Shown here piece after piece: positions 25,827 through 35,024 of a DNA stretch of 64,000 nucleotides. The stretch's first letter is position 1, and each line of letters begins with the position of its first letter. This DNA comes from Microbacterium sp. Au-Mic1. GTDB lineage: Bacteria > Actinomycetota > Actinomycetes > Actinomycetales > Microbacteriaceae. Under the pieces are notes generated by a model that did no database searches, was not told the origin of the DNA, and saw only the letters and a program-made list of their open reading frames with translations. The position numbers were made by a program, and so were the translations under genes. The DNA is taken from NCBI RefSeq assembly GCF_021341785.1, contig NZ_JAJTTF010000009.1, forward strand, positions 1 through 64,000. Direction: 5' to 3'.

Positions 25827-26818
25827 TGAGCACCGTCGCGGATCCGGCTGATGCGGCTCCCGCGTCGCCCCGCGAGGACGCCCTCCCCTCGGGGCCGTTG
25901 AGCGCCCTTCGACAGGCTCAGGGACCGGCGGAAGGCGCCCTCCGCTCTGGGCCGTTGAGCGAGAACGCCGAAGGCGACCGAGACGAAACGCGTCCGACAA
26001 CCGGATCCGGGATCCGCCTGATCGCGACGGACCTCGACGGCACCCTGCTGGATCCCGCGGGCCAGGTCAGCGCACGCACCCGAGCAGCGCTCGATGCCGC
26101 GCGCGCCGCGGGGATCGTGGTGGTGCCCGTGACGGCGCGACAGCCGATCGGTCTGCGCGCGGTCGCCGAGGAGGCCGGGTTCGACGGATGGGCGCTGTGC
26201 GGCAACGGTGCCTACGGCATCCACCTCGGCACCCACGAGCAGTTGTTCGCGTCGGAGATCGCGGTGCCGGTGCAGCAACGCATCGCTCGCGAGCTGGGCG
26301 CCGAGATCGACGGGCTGCTGTTCGCGAGCGTGCGCGAGGCCGGAGAGGTGTTCGTCGCCCAGGAGGGGTACGCCGCCGTGGCGACGCTCAGCGACCACAA
26401 GCGGGATCCCCGCACGATGGGCGCCGTACCTCTCGCCGACGTGCTGGCGGCTCCGAGTCTGAAGCTCGTGATCCGGCACGCCACGATCTCCCCGGGCGAG
26501 ATCTTCGCTGCACTTCGCAACCTTGATCACACCGGCTTCGAGGCCACCCTGTCGGGCGCGCCCTTCGTCGAGGTCATGGCGGAGGGCGTCACCAAGGCCA
26601 CTGGGCTCGCGCTGCTGTGCGCCGCGCTCGGCATCGATCGCTCCGAGGTGCTCGCCTTCGGCGACGCGCTCAACGACGTCGAGATGCTGCGCTGGGCCGG
26701 GCACGGCATCGCGATGGCGAACGCCGAGCCCGAAGCACTCGCCGCCGCCGACGAGGTCACGGCCTCGAACGCCGAGGACGGCGTGGCGGTCGTGCTGGAG
26801 CGGGTGCTCGCGGGTTGA
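25826..26818 (+). CDS. Cof-type HAD phosphatase with a repeat-encoded N-terminal extension
   Basis: 330 residues. The HAD core starts only at residue 63: motif I IATDLDGTLLD (69-73 is DLDGT), a C2 cap, KATGLALLC near 255 and motif IV AFGDALNDVEML. These enzymes dephosphorylate sugar phosphates or flavin/PLP-type substrates. Residues about 22-57 are encoded by a palindromic repeat (25891-25994) otherwise seen between genes. The resulting peptide (SGPLSALRQAQGP, then SGPLSENAEGDRDETR) is low-complexity and probably disordered. The ATG overlaps the xthA stop. An internal start just before the core (none obvious before residue 60) would remove the extension. Confidence 0.85.
   Translation: MSTVADPADAAPASPREDALPSGPLSALRQAQGPAEGALRSGPLSENAEGDRDETRPTTGSGIRLIATDLDGTLLDPAGQVSARTRAALDAARAAGIVVVPVTARQPIGLRAVAEEAGFDGWALCGNGAYGIHLGTHEQLFASEIAVPVQQRIARELGAEIDGLLFASVREAGEVFVAQEGYAAVATLSDHKRDPRTMGAVPLADVLAAPSLKLVIRHATISPGEIFAALRNLDHTGFEATLSGAPFVEVMAEGVTKATGLALLCAALGIDRSEVLAFGDALNDVEMLRWAGHGIAMANAEPEALAAADEVTASNAEDGVAVVLERVLAG
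25891..25994. repeat. Family B palindromic element inside the HAD reading frame
   Basis: GGGGCCGTTGAGCGC (25891) is followed by CCCTTCGACAGGCTCAGGGA (25905), a second GGGCCGTTGAGCGAG (25949) and CGAGACGAAACGCG (25979). The first and last blocks are shared with the intergenic copy at 63618-63769. It is 104 bases long and keeps the frame open. Confidence 0.8.
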
Positions 26819-26984
26819 ACGACGACGAGTCGACGGTCCGCCTGGATTCAGCTCAACTTCTCGGATGATGATCGACCGGCGGCAAACCAGACCGCCGCAT
26901 CAAGGGCGCTGTCCCGTCGCGATCCGATCACCGAGGAGCCCCTCGACCTGGAGGGTCCCTGCGCACCCGGAGCCGGCATGGCGT

Positions 26985-27533
26985 TCAGCTCCGGTTCTTT
27001 GGGGCGAAGTGCTCCTCGAGAGTACGGATGTCCTCTTCCGTGAACGCCGCTCGCGGCAGGATGATCGTCGTGGGCGAGGAAGCGTGCTTCAACATCACGC
27101 TATCCGCAGTCACACGCACCTTGTCGTAGACGCTGAGCATTGTTCGAGCGCTGCCGAGCGCCGCGGAATGCCACACATAGCCGTTGTCCGTTCCCGCATC
27201 CACTCGTGAGCCAATCGGGTACGAGGTCGACACGGCCTTCCTCGGCACGTTCCGAAGCTGGATGACGATCCGGATCGGGATCAATACGCCCATCAAGAGC
27301 GACAAGAGAACCAGCCAAAACGTTCCCGCCCCGATGAGATCGCGATAGAGCCCGATCAGAGCGAGCAGCGATACGAATCCCACCGCGCCGAACAAGACCA
27401 TGGCCGGTTTCGCATCCTCGGTCAGCTTGTGCCGCAGATCCGCGACGAGGTGCTCTTGGATGTCTGCGTCGATGACGACTCCGGCATGCGCCCCGGAGTA
27501 TTCCGCATCGTCGAGCTCGCCCTTGTGGTCCAT
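26985..27533 (-). CDS. YcxB-like membrane protein
   Basis: 182 residues: a polar N-terminus (1-42), two transmembrane helices (about 44-62 and 70-92), then a cytoplasmic domain with GYVWHSAALGSARTML and LPRAAFTEEDIRTLEEHF. That is the layout of YcxB-type proteins, whose role is unknown. The assignment rests on general pattern only. An AGAGGGG precedes the ATG. It lies at the edge of the low-GGATCC toxin island. Confidence 0.6.
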   Translation of the reverse strand: MDHKGELDDAEYSGAHAGVVIDADIQEHLVADLRHKLTEDAKPAMVLFGAVGFVSLLALIGLYRDLIGAGTFWLVLLSLLMGVLIPIRIVIQLRNVPRKAVSTSYPIGSRVDAGTDNGYVWHSAALGSARTMLSVYDKVRVTADSVMLKHASSPTTIILPRAAFTEEDIRTLEEHFAPKNRS

Positions 27534-27579
27534 GTCCCCTCTGTCTCCCGCTCTGGTGGCCCAGCCCGCTCCGCACCCA

Positions 27580-28158
27580 CTAGCGCAGCTTCAGCGAGTC
27601 GAAGAACGCGTCATCCCGCTGCTCTCCACTCTGCAACACGGACAGTGCATGACTGCGGTCATCGGCGATCACCGCCATTACCCACATGTCCGACGAGCTT
27701 GCTCTCAGATGAGCCGCCAACGCGGTGCCCCCCGAAATCTTCACGGGATGAGACTCGACCACGGCGGCCCCCGACGCCGCCACGCTGCCCTGCAACATCC
27801 CCTGCAGCGTCCCCAATTCGTTGACGTCTGGCAGATCGATCACTTGATACAGCTTCTGCTTGTTGCTCCACTGCTCCATCGTCGCCATCGCTGACGTTCC
27901 TGGAACGGTCCGTGACGACACCGTCGGCTCCCCCGGGAACAGCACACGATAGCCGCTACCCACATACTCGTGGCCCTGCGCCGCAGACACCGACTGGTCC
28001 GCCTGGGTCAACAGCATCTGCGATCCGACCACCGACCCGACACCGACGATCGCGCACAATGCAAGGGTAAGGATGATCTTCTTCTCTTTCCCTTTCCATC
28101 CACCCCGGAACAGCACGTCCGTGAACGTCACGCCCTTCTCGGGCTCGAAATCCGTCAT
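27580..28158 (-). CDS. Single-pass membrane protein with extracytoplasmic domain, unknown
   Basis: 192 residues. The cytoplasmic N-terminus (1-27) is followed by one helix (about 28-50, ILTLALCAIVGVGSVVG) and an outside domain. GYRVLFPGEPTVSSRTVPGT resembles the start of small secreted domains of unknown function common in actinobacteria. No catalytic motif. It may form an operon with 26985-27533 (46 bases apart). Composition is lower in GC than the core. Confidence 0.65.
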   Translation of the reverse strand: MTDFEPEKGVTFTDVLFRGGWKGKEKKIILTLALCAIVGVGSVVGSQMLLTQADQSVSAAQGHEYVGSGYRVLFPGEPTVSSRTVPGTSAMATMEQWSNKQKLYQVIDLPDVNELGTLQGMLQGSVAASGAAVVESHPVKISGGTALAAHLRASSSDMWVMAVIADDRSHALSVLQSGEQRDDAFFDSLKLR

Positions 28159-28554
28159 CGTCGATTCGTTTCCTATTCATCACATGGAGATTGGTGGACA
28201 CTCAGGCGAGGAAACGCCAAGAAACTCTCACCATGGGCACCAAATGACTTGTATTCATAATTGCCCGAAAGGGCCACTTGCCTCGTATCGGAGACCACGG
28301 GCCTCGACCGGCCCTTTGCCATTTCTTATGCCCCGCGCCCGCACGGCGATCAACGCGTGATCCAGGATCTAACGAAGCTCTCCTGCGTCCCCGACAACGC
28401 CAGAGTATGCATAGAGCCTTTCCATGGAATCGAGCGCAAGCACCTCCGCCTCAATCTCACAATCAGTTCGGTGCCTTTCATGCTCGACCGCGATCGTGCA
28501 CGAACAATTCGACAGAAATAGGCACCTTACCCGTTCCGCAAGATGACCCCCAAA
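28159..28554. other. Low-GC gap after the Imm8-like gene
   Basis: No gene can be supported in these 396 bases. At 28268-28317 AAAGGGCC and GGCCCTTT form 8-bp arms around an inner GGGCC segment, a possible terminator for the toxin-immunity transcript. The remainder may be eroded sequence of an older cassette; I see no clear protein similarity in any frame. Confidence 0.45.
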
Positions 28555-28908
28555 CTATTTTCGATAATCCTCGAACTCCCAGTATCCAATACGACCGAAC
28601 CTCTCACACAGTGCGCTCCAGTCGTCATCTTCGATCGCCTCAAAATGACTCTTTAGGAATTGGGATGCGACCGCGAGGTCGAGCGGATCAACAATCAAAC
28701 GATGACGACCAACTTGCGGACCTTCCTTCTCGACAACACGCCGCAGCCAAAGCGGCGTGCAAACCAGAACATCGAATGACTCTTCCCCAGAACCCCCCTC
28801 CGGCCCAACAACAAGTCGAAGCCAGATTCCGTCGCATTCAGGGTTTTGAGAAACGTATGACGCTACATCTACGTCCGCACTGCCGATTGAGTGAACGATT
28901 GCTTTCAT
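28555..28908 (-). CDS. Imm8-like immunity protein
   Basis: 117 residues that resemble immunity protein family Imm8: MKAIVHSIGSADVDVASYV at the start, the middle DVLVCTPLWLRRVVE, and the end LCERFGRIGYWEFEDYRK. Imm8 proteins neutralise toxin domains carried by RHS-type polymorphic toxins. The ATG overlaps the stop of the RHS gene (ATGA), which is the expected toxin-then-immunity order and coupling. A longer upstream frame is only overlap with the toxin gene. Confidence 0.75.
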   Translation of the reverse strand: MKAIVHSIGSADVDVASYVSQNPECDGIWLRLVVGPEGGSGEESFDVLVCTPLWLRRVVEKEGPQVGRHRLIVDPLDLAVASQFLKSHFEAIEDDDWSALCERFGRIGYWEFEDYRK

Positions 28909-30673
28909 TGCAAATCCGTAATATCCAGGTGCCCATTGCTCTGCCACCGTCCGCTGGGAACGGGCCGAGACTCGAAGTTGGACTGCCACGTGTCCAGCTT
29001 GGGCTTGTAGCTCGGAGGACGCCATTGCCGCAGGCCGTCAGAACTGACGACAGTTTTCCCGTCGCTGGCCACCCTATATCCATCTCCAACCCAAGCCAGT
29101 CCTGCGTTCTCAGCTTGAGCAGCCGTGCCCGAACCAAGACCGAAATTTCCTTCCCCATTTGCCGCGTTGCGAAGAATCCCCCTGACAGCACTCGCATCCG
29201 CTGCTGCGGCCTGCTCTACTGACTGGACTGCGGGCGCGGGTTTGGTTCCGGTTTGAGCAGTCTTGCCCGCGTTCGCGAGGAGCGAGGCCGGAGCCTTGCC
29301 CACCATGCCGATCGCGCCACCAAGCATGCTGAGGCCCGCTCCCTCGTAGAACGCGCCGTTTGCTCCTTCTGCGGTCTTCGGTCCAGTAGTGGCGAGGTAC
29401 GCGAGGGTACTCGCCGTGCCCCCTGCCGCACCGGACGCCGCGATGGCGGCGGCTACGCCGAACCCAGCACAGACTCCAACAGTCGCGACTACACAGCCGA
29501 CAATCAATGTGCCTGCGATCAGCCCAATTCCTACTGCTGCGATCGTAATTGCCACACGCTCGAAGGTCACGTTTGTATCGACGGTACAACGGCCGCCGAT
29601 TCGACCCGCGACAAGGCACCCGGTGTCGCTGGTGGTGTTCCACCATGTGGCTTCCTGCTTCGGCTTCGGCGAACCACCACCACCGTCGTCACCACCGTTG
29701 CCGGCGGCTGGCGGCGTCCCTCCCCCACTACCAGACGGCGACGAGGCGACACCCGTGTACCTCGGCGGGCCACTCACCGTTGGGTCGCCGTAGTCCCCCG
29801 CCCCCAGGGGGCGCAGTCCGTCGGCGTCGGAGTACGACACGGGACTGTTGAACGAGTACACGTACCCGTTCGCGTGCCGCGGCTCACCCGTGTCCAGGAT
29901 CGGATCCACGGTCAGGAACCGGCCCAAGCCCGCGTCATACGCACGAGCCCCCAACTGAGTGATCCCCGTGGATGACGCCGGCTTGTTCAGATAGCCGAGC
30001 AGAGACGACCACGCCCCGCCCGCGCCGCGGGCTTGACCGAACGGGTCCATCCACCGGCGGGTCACCGTCCCGGCACCGGCAGCGCTGATCTGCATCCCGA
30101 CCGTGCCGACCATGTCCGGTGACGACCACCACAAACCACCACCAGCGCCGGAGACGCGTTCCGCGAACCCGATCCCGGCGACCATGTAGGACCGCACTCC
30201 GGTCGTCACACCGGCCTTGTTGCGCAGGATCGTGTCTCCCAGGAACAGGGACGCTCCGTCCAGGCCCCCGAACCGGAGCAGGAGTTGCCCGTCCGCGGTG
30301 TAGATGCTCTTCTCGGCCGTGGTGCCGGTGCCGATCTGCTTGAGGCGACCCGACTCGTCATACGCGACCGTCGTCCCGGCGTACGTGGTCGTCGAACCCG
30401 ACGCGTCATATCCGTATGATGCCGTGCTCACCTGCGACCCCGTCACCGTCTGCACCTGAGTCACCCCATGCGGGCGCGGCTGCCCCGCCGCCGGATACGA
30501 CAACGTCGAAGACTGCACCGACGCCGTTGTACCCGGCTTGAACGACCCCGCCGTGCGATTCCCCGTCACCGGGTCCACCGTGAACGACTCCGAATACGGT
30601 GCCGGGCCCCCGAGCGTGGAGGTGATCCCACCCGCACAATCACCGTTCGCGGGCGTCCACACCCCCGTCAGCT
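28905..30673 (-). CDS. RHS-repeat polymorphic toxin, C-terminal part (5'-truncated)
   Basis: The frame is open from an in-frame TAG at 30674-30676 and begins mid-RHS (VWTPANGDCAGG), so the large N-terminal RHS shell is missing. It keeps the last RHS repeats, the core-closing LGYLNKPASSTGITQLGARAYDAGLGRFLTVDP region (in pieces), a Gly/Pro linker, a hydrophobic stretch (AIAASGAAGGTASTL) and a C-terminal toxin domain of about 100 residues (GEGNFGLGSGT, WVGDGYRVASDGKTVVSSDG, QSNFESRPVPSGRWQSNGHL). The toxin activity is not recognised. With no start or secretion region it is probably a displaced 'orphan' toxin tip kept with its immunity gene. Confidence 0.8.
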
Positions 30674-30684
30674 CCTACACAGTT

Positions 30685-31062
30685 CTACGGAGCATCGGAT
30701 TCACGTGCTAGCACGGATCTCGCGATCGCATCTCCGGTCTCTGTGTTCTCCAGCCAAACTATGGCCCCAGGTGTGGGTATCTCGTCTCGCCATTCGCTCA
30801 ACCATTCCCGCGTGATCCGCTCTAGGGCTTCTCCACGCGAGAGCGTCCAAGGGTGGTGCCCTTGCTCGTCCACATCACCAGGGATCATCAACCCCTCCAC
30901 AATCAACTCCGCGATCAGCCCGATCGTGAGTATTCGGCGGGACTCGGCATTAACGATCCCGGCAAGCCGCGCGCTGCTGTAGACCCAACCAGCATCAGCC
31001 CAATCGTCGAGACCACCGACCAGGACGTCCTCGCGCGGCGTGCGGTCTTCAATGTCACTCAT
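30685..31062 (-). CDS. Probable orphan immunity protein, unknown family
   Basis: A 125-residue acidic protein (MSDIEDRTPREDVLVGG; GDVDEQGHHPW; WLENTETGDAIA). I cannot name the family. It sits directly upstream of the truncated RHS gene, where cognate immunity genes of replaced toxin tips accumulate, and it has the size and acidity typical of them. The role is inferred from position only. Confidence 0.6.
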   Translation of the reverse strand: MSDIEDRTPREDVLVGGLDDWADAGWVYSSARLAGIVNAESRRILTIGLIAELIVEGLMIPGDVDEQGHHPWTLSRGEALERITREWLSEWRDEIPTPGAIVWLENTETGDAIARSVLARESDAP

Positions 31063-31175
31063 TTACGTGAATCCTTAGCCGCCCCCTGACGGGCGCTCGC
31101 CGACCGTTTCTCAAACTCAGACCGCGGGCGCCCCGTGGCCGAAGCCGACGAGGCGCCTGCGGAGAATCGAACCGG

Positions 31176-33233
31176 TCAGGCCTGCTGACGACGACGGATC
31201 CGCACCAGCACCGCTCCCGAGACCAGCAGAAGAGCGGCGAGTCCCAACTCTCCGAACGGGAGCTCCGATCCCGTCGCGGCGAGCTGCGCACCGCCGGAAG
31301 CGCCGGCGCCCGAAGGGTTCGCCGCGCCACCGGTCGCGCCGCCGGTCGCGCCACCGGTCGAGCCGGTTCCGGCGCCTCCGGGAACCGTCAGCGGCGCTCT
31401 GCCGGTGAGCGTCGACTTCGCTCCCGTCAGCACGATCCGGTGCTCGCCTGCGGCGACGTCCGGCGGAAGCGTCACGGTGGTGTCGACGGTGCCGTCGGCG
31501 CCCGCCGTTACGGATGCGAGCAGCACGGGCACGGAGTGGAGCTCGATCTTCACCGGATCGCGGGGCGCGAAACCCGACGCCGTCACGTGGACGGTCTCTC
31601 CGGGATGCGCGGTCGCTGAGGACAGTGCGACTTTCGCCGTGAGCGAGGACAGATCGAAGTCGATGCCGGTCGTGTCGGCGTCCCCGGAGACCACGACCGG
31701 AGTCGCTTCGGCTTCGGTGGCAGCATGGGAGTAATACTGCGGCGCCACCGCCCAGGCGAAGCCCTCCGTGCCCTCGACGTGCACCGTGTAAGTGCCCGGG
31801 GCGATCGTCAGAGTGTAAGTGCCGTCAGGATGGACGTAGCTCATCCCGGCGAACCGGCCGTTCGACTCGGCGATCACCGCGATGCTCGAGGAACGCCCGC
31901 GCAGATCCGTCGATCCGTCGAGGAGCACGGTGCCACGGATCACCCGGGTCGCGTCGAGACGGGCGTCGATGCCGGTGAGCTGCGAGCCCTCCGCCAGCGT
32001 GACCGGCGTCGCGTCCTGTGCGCTGGCGGCACCACTCCACCACTGGGTGGCGAACGTCTGATGGTTGTCGCGGAACTCGACGGTGTACTGGCCTGGCGCG
32101 GCGGAGATCCGATAGGCGCCGGTGTCATCGGTGGTCGCCCAGTAGTATCCGCCGGTACCGCTCGCGCTCACCGAGATGCCCACCACCGGCGTTCCATCGG
32201 ACGCGCGCGTCACGGTGCCGCTGATCTGCGCGGGGAGGGACTGCAGCGCGGCGTCGATACCGCTGACCGTCTGACCGGCGACAACGGTGACAGCCGTCGC
32301 CGCGGCCGCGGTCGCGGCACCGGCCCAGTACTGCGGGACCAGGATCGGATCGTTGGACGAGAACTTGACCTTGTAGTCCCCCGGGCGGATCCCGTCGATC
32401 CGATATGTGCCATCGATGGAGAGAGCTCCCTGGGCGACCGAATTGCCGTTCGCGTCCAAGACGGCGACCCAGCCGTTGGCGACGGCGGAGCCGTCGGAGG
32501 CCTTCGTGACCACACCCTGGACGGACCCGCCCGCCGTGAGCACGGCGTCGATGCCGGTGACCGCGCCACCGGCCGCCACAGGCACCCGTGTCGCGGAGAA
32601 GTAGTCGGCCGCATCGTTCCAGTACTCGCCGACCAGTCCGTCCCATGTCCCCTGGAACTGGACCACGTAGGAATCGGCTGCCAGGCCCGGAATCGTGTAA
32701 GCGCCCGAAGAGTCGGTGAACCCGCTGCTGAAACTCCCATTCGCGCCGTTCGCCCAGACAGGACTACTCACGACGGGCGTGCCGTCTTCCCGAGTGACGA
32801 CCCCGCTGATGGAGCCGCCGGCGCTGAGCCCCGCGTCGATCCCGGCGACGACGGCGCCTTCCTGCACGTCCACCGTCGACGCGCCGAAGTAGCTCGACGA
32901 GTTGTTCCAGTACTCGCTGATGTACGGCGTGCCATAGGTCAGGAAATGCACATGATGCGCACCCGCGAGCAATCCATCGATTCGATAGGTACCGTCCGGG
33001 CCGGTCGTCGCCCCGGCGAGGGAGGAGGCGTCATTGTTTTGTGCCTCGACGTACACGCCTGCGATCGGAGATCCGTCGACGTCGCTCGTGACGACCCCCG
33101 CGATCGACCCACCGGCGACCGTCGGCGGATCCACGGCACTCGCTGCCCCCACGCCGGTGAACATCAGCGCCGCGGCGAGCAGCGCCGTCAGCGCACTCTT
33201 CCAGCCACGACGTCCGGACACACTTCCGGTCAT
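31176..33233 (-). CDS. Sortase-anchored surface protein with carboxypeptidase-regulatory-like repeats
   Basis: 685 residues. A signal peptide ends near ASA at 31-33. Then come about six beta-sandwich repeats of the carboxypeptidase regulatory (CarboxypepD_reg/Cna-B) type, each starting like GGSISGVVTREDGTPV and ending in a GIDA motif, and an Ig-like segment (about 555-625). A Gly/Ser/Thr-rich spacer (TGGATGGATGGAANPSG) follows, and a sorting signal: LAATG at 651-655, a hydrophobic helix and RIRRRQQA. LAxTG is the form used by class E sortases of high-GC Gram-positives. A GGGGGGA precedes the ATG at 33233. The ligand or role is unknown. Confidence 0.85.
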   Translation of the reverse strand: MTGSVSGRRGWKSALTALLAAALMFTGVGAASAVDPPTVAGGSIAGVVTSDVDGSPIAGVYVEAQNNDASSLAGATTGPDGTYRIDGLLAGAHHVHFLTYGTPYISEYWNNSSSYFGASTVDVQEGAVVAGIDAGLSAGGSISGVVTREDGTPVVSSPVWANGANGSFSSGFTDSSGAYTIPGLAADSYVVQFQGTWDGLVGEYWNDAADYFSATRVPVAAGGAVTGIDAVLTAGGSVQGVVTKASDGSAVANGWVAVLDANGNSVAQGALSIDGTYRIDGIRPGDYKVKFSSNDPILVPQYWAGAATAAAATAVTVVAGQTVSGIDAALQSLPAQISGTVTRASDGTPVVGISVSASGTGGYYWATTDDTGAYRISAAPGQYTVEFRDNHQTFATQWWSGAASAQDATPVTLAEGSQLTGIDARLDATRVIRGTVLLDGSTDLRGRSSSIAVIAESNGRFAGMSYVHPDGTYTLTIAPGTYTVHVEGTEGFAWAVAPQYYSHAATEAEATPVVVSGDADTTGIDFDLSSLTAKVALSSATAHPGETVHVTASGFAPRDPVKIELHSVPVLLASVTAGADGTVDTTVTLPPDVAAGEHRIVLTGAKSTLTGRAPLTVPGGAGTGSTGGATGGATGGAANPSGAGASGGAQLAATGSELPFGELGLAALLLVSGAVLVRIRRRQQA

Positions 33234-33510
33234 CCCGGTCCCCCCTCGGGTCAGCGGCCGCAGCCCTTCGTCGGGCTCGACCGGAGCCTGAAGAACCAGG
33301 CGTCGATGCAATCTATCGTCACAGGGTTCTCTCAGGAAAGAGGCAATTCCCTCGCTCGATCCGCACATGGGAACACCCGCACTCCCCAGAGTGCGGGTGT
33401 TCGGGTCAACGTCCCCACGCGTTACGGATGACTGTAGTTTCGCGACGGATCGCCAGCTAGACCGATCCGCGATATTCCGGTCACGAATCCGACACGTCGA
33501 CGTTCGGGGC
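33234..33510. other. Gap between the surface-protein gene and the RibD-like gene
   Basis: It holds the promoter and leader of the surface-protein gene on the minus strand and the hairpin at 33371-33402. No gene seen. Confidence 0.5.
33371..33402. terminator. 14-bp perfect stem-loop, 4-nt loop
   Basis: GAACACCCGCACTC, loop CCCA, then the exact complement. It lies 109 bases past the stop of the leftward RibD-like gene and upstream of the surface-protein gene, so it probably ends the former transcript. No T-run. Confidence 0.7.
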
Positions 33511-34128
33511 TCACATCGTGCCGGTGGTGGGCTCTCCGGGCAGCGGCGCGTAGCGCAGCAGCAACGTGCCGCCGTCGCCCGACTCGGCGTGCACGAGGCG
33601 AAGATTGTGCGGGGTGGCGCCGTCGGGAAACACCTTCTTGCCCTGGCCGAGCACGATGGGGTACACCCACAGCTGCAGCTCGTCGTAGAGCTGCTCGGCG
33701 AGCAGGGTCTGCACGAAATCGACGCTGCCGATCACGTGCACGTCCTGGTGCTTCTCGCGGAGCGCAGCGATCTCGGCCGGGAGGTCGGCGCCGATCCTGC
33801 TGCTGCCCTCCCAGTCGAGCTCGATGCCGGCGTTGCGCGACGCCACGTACTTCGGCACCCGGTTGAAGAGCTCCCCGATGAAGCCCTCGGGACCCGTGGT
33901 GTGCTCGGGCCAGTAGCCGGCGAAGATGTCGTACGTGCGACGTCCCAGCACCAGGGCGTCGAGGGTCTCCATGCCCTGGGTCACGCTGCGCATGACGGCC
34001 TCGCTGGGCAGCGTCGCCTGCCAGCCCCCGAAGCGGAAGCCGTCGCTGGTGTCCTCCTCGGGGCCGCCCGGCGCCTGGGCGACCCCGTCGACGGTGGTGA
34101 ACAGGTCGATGATGATGCGTCCGGTCAT
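33511..34128 (-). CDS. RibD C-terminal / dihydrofolate-reductase-fold protein
   Basis: 205 residues with the RibD-C/DHFR-like fold: IIIDLFTTVDGVAQAPGG at the start, DALVLGRRTYDIFAGYWP (about 57-74), the dinucleotide-binding DVHVIGSVDFVQTLL, and a C-terminal ELQLWVYPIVLGQGKKVF. Such stand-alone proteins are often NADPH-dependent reductases of unknown substrate. Just upstream (to the right) lie a palindromic element and the HxlR gene. Confidence 0.88.
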   Translation of the reverse strand: MTGRIIIDLFTTVDGVAQAPGGPEEDTSDGFRFGGWQATLPSEAVMRSVTQGMETLDALVLGRRTYDIFAGYWPEHTTGPEGFIGELFNRVPKYVASRNAGIELDWEGSSRIGADLPAEIAALREKHQDVHVIGSVDFVQTLLAEQLYDELQLWVYPIVLGQGKKVFPDGATPHNLRLVHAESGDGGTLLLRYAPLPGEPTTGTM

Positions 34129-34191
34129 GATGTCTGCTCCTCGTGGATCCCGGATCCGGTTCGGTCGTTCATGATTCGAGTTCGCCCACCC

Positions 34192-34285
34192 GACCGCGAG
34201 ACCGAAGGCGCGTCCCGAAACAGCAGTTCTGTTCTGCGGTCTCGGAACGTAGGTTCGGTTTCGCGGTCAGTGTTCGGTTTCGCGG
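34192..34285. repeat. Family A palindromic element, copy 1
   Basis: GACCGCGAGACCGAA (34192) to TTCGGTTTCGCGGTC (ending 34268), with inner arms GCGTCCCGAAAC / GGTCTCGGAACG and a variable middle. An extra partial right arm GTTCGGTTTCGCGG follows at 34272. It fills the gap between the RibD-like and HxlR genes. Confidence 0.85.
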
Positions 34286-34325
34286 GTACGGCGCACGATC
34301 CGTGGCGCACGCACCCACGGCGACG

Positions 34326-35006
34326 CTACGCCGCGAGCGGGTCGATGTGGAAGGTCTGCGCGAAAGCGTCCAGGATCCGCTTCTCGCCGCGCACGACGGC
34401 GACCAGATCCTGTGCGATCGCCTCGGCGGGTGTGACCTCGCCGCCGATGAGGCGCCGGATGCCGGGGCCGGCGACGAGGACGGCCTCGGGCTCGCCGGGC
34501 GGAAGCGCACCGCCGACGGGCGGCGCGGGCGGAGCGAGCTGCGCGACCGAGAGCACCCCGTCGCGGACCACCACCCGCAGCGCGACGTCTCCGAGGTGCA
34601 GCTCGACATCGAGGTCCTGCGCGTCGTCCGCACGGAACGCGGTGCGCAGCGCCATGGTGAGGGAGTCGGGCGTCACGATGTCGCCCTCACCGGGGTCGCC
34701 CATCGCCTGGAAGCCCCAGCGTCCGAGCGCGAGCACGATCGGCTCCAAGGCCCGGCCGTAGGGCGTCAGCTCGTAGACGAGACCGCTGCCGTGCAGGGGC
34801 GCTCGACGCACGACGCCGCTCTCCTGCAGCTCCTTGAGCCGCGAGGACAGGATGTTCGTGGGAATACGCGGCAGCCCCTGCTTGAGGTCGGTGTAGCGGC
34901 GCGGGCCGACCAGCAGATCGCGCACGATGAGCAGCGCCCACCGCTCCCCGATCAGCTCGACGGCGGTGGTCACGCCGCAGTACTGGCCGTAGCTGCGCGC
35001 GGCCAT
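34326..35006 (-). CDS. HxlR-family transcriptional regulator
   Basis: 226 residues. The N-terminal HxlR winged helix (1-100) shows YCGVTTAVELIGERWALLIVRDLL in pieces, GPRRYTDLKQGLPRIPTNILSSRLKEL and GSGLVYELTPYG. A C-terminal SCP2/sterol-carrier-like extension of about 110 residues follows (MALRTAFRADDAQDLDVELHLGDVALRV), a known fusion for this family. It lies 18 bases after the VOC gene and is probably co-transcribed. HxlR proteins often respond to reactive small molecules and control the adjacent enzyme. Confidence 0.87.
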   Translation of the reverse strand: MAARSYGQYCGVTTAVELIGERWALLIVRDLLVGPRRYTDLKQGLPRIPTNILSSRLKELQESGVVRRAPLHGSGLVYELTPYGRALEPIVLALGRWGFQAMGDPGEGDIVTPDSLTMALRTAFRADDAQDLDVELHLGDVALRVVVRDGVLSVAQLAPPAPPVGGALPPGEPEAVLVAGPGIRRLIGGEVTPAEAIAQDLVAVVRGEKRILDAFAQTFHIDPLAA

Positions 35007-35024
35007 GTCAGCGCCGTCCCCGCA

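Noticed and set aside
28159..28554. A small gene in the low-GC gap
   Set aside because: Frames up to 86 codons exist but none has a ribosome site or plausible composition.
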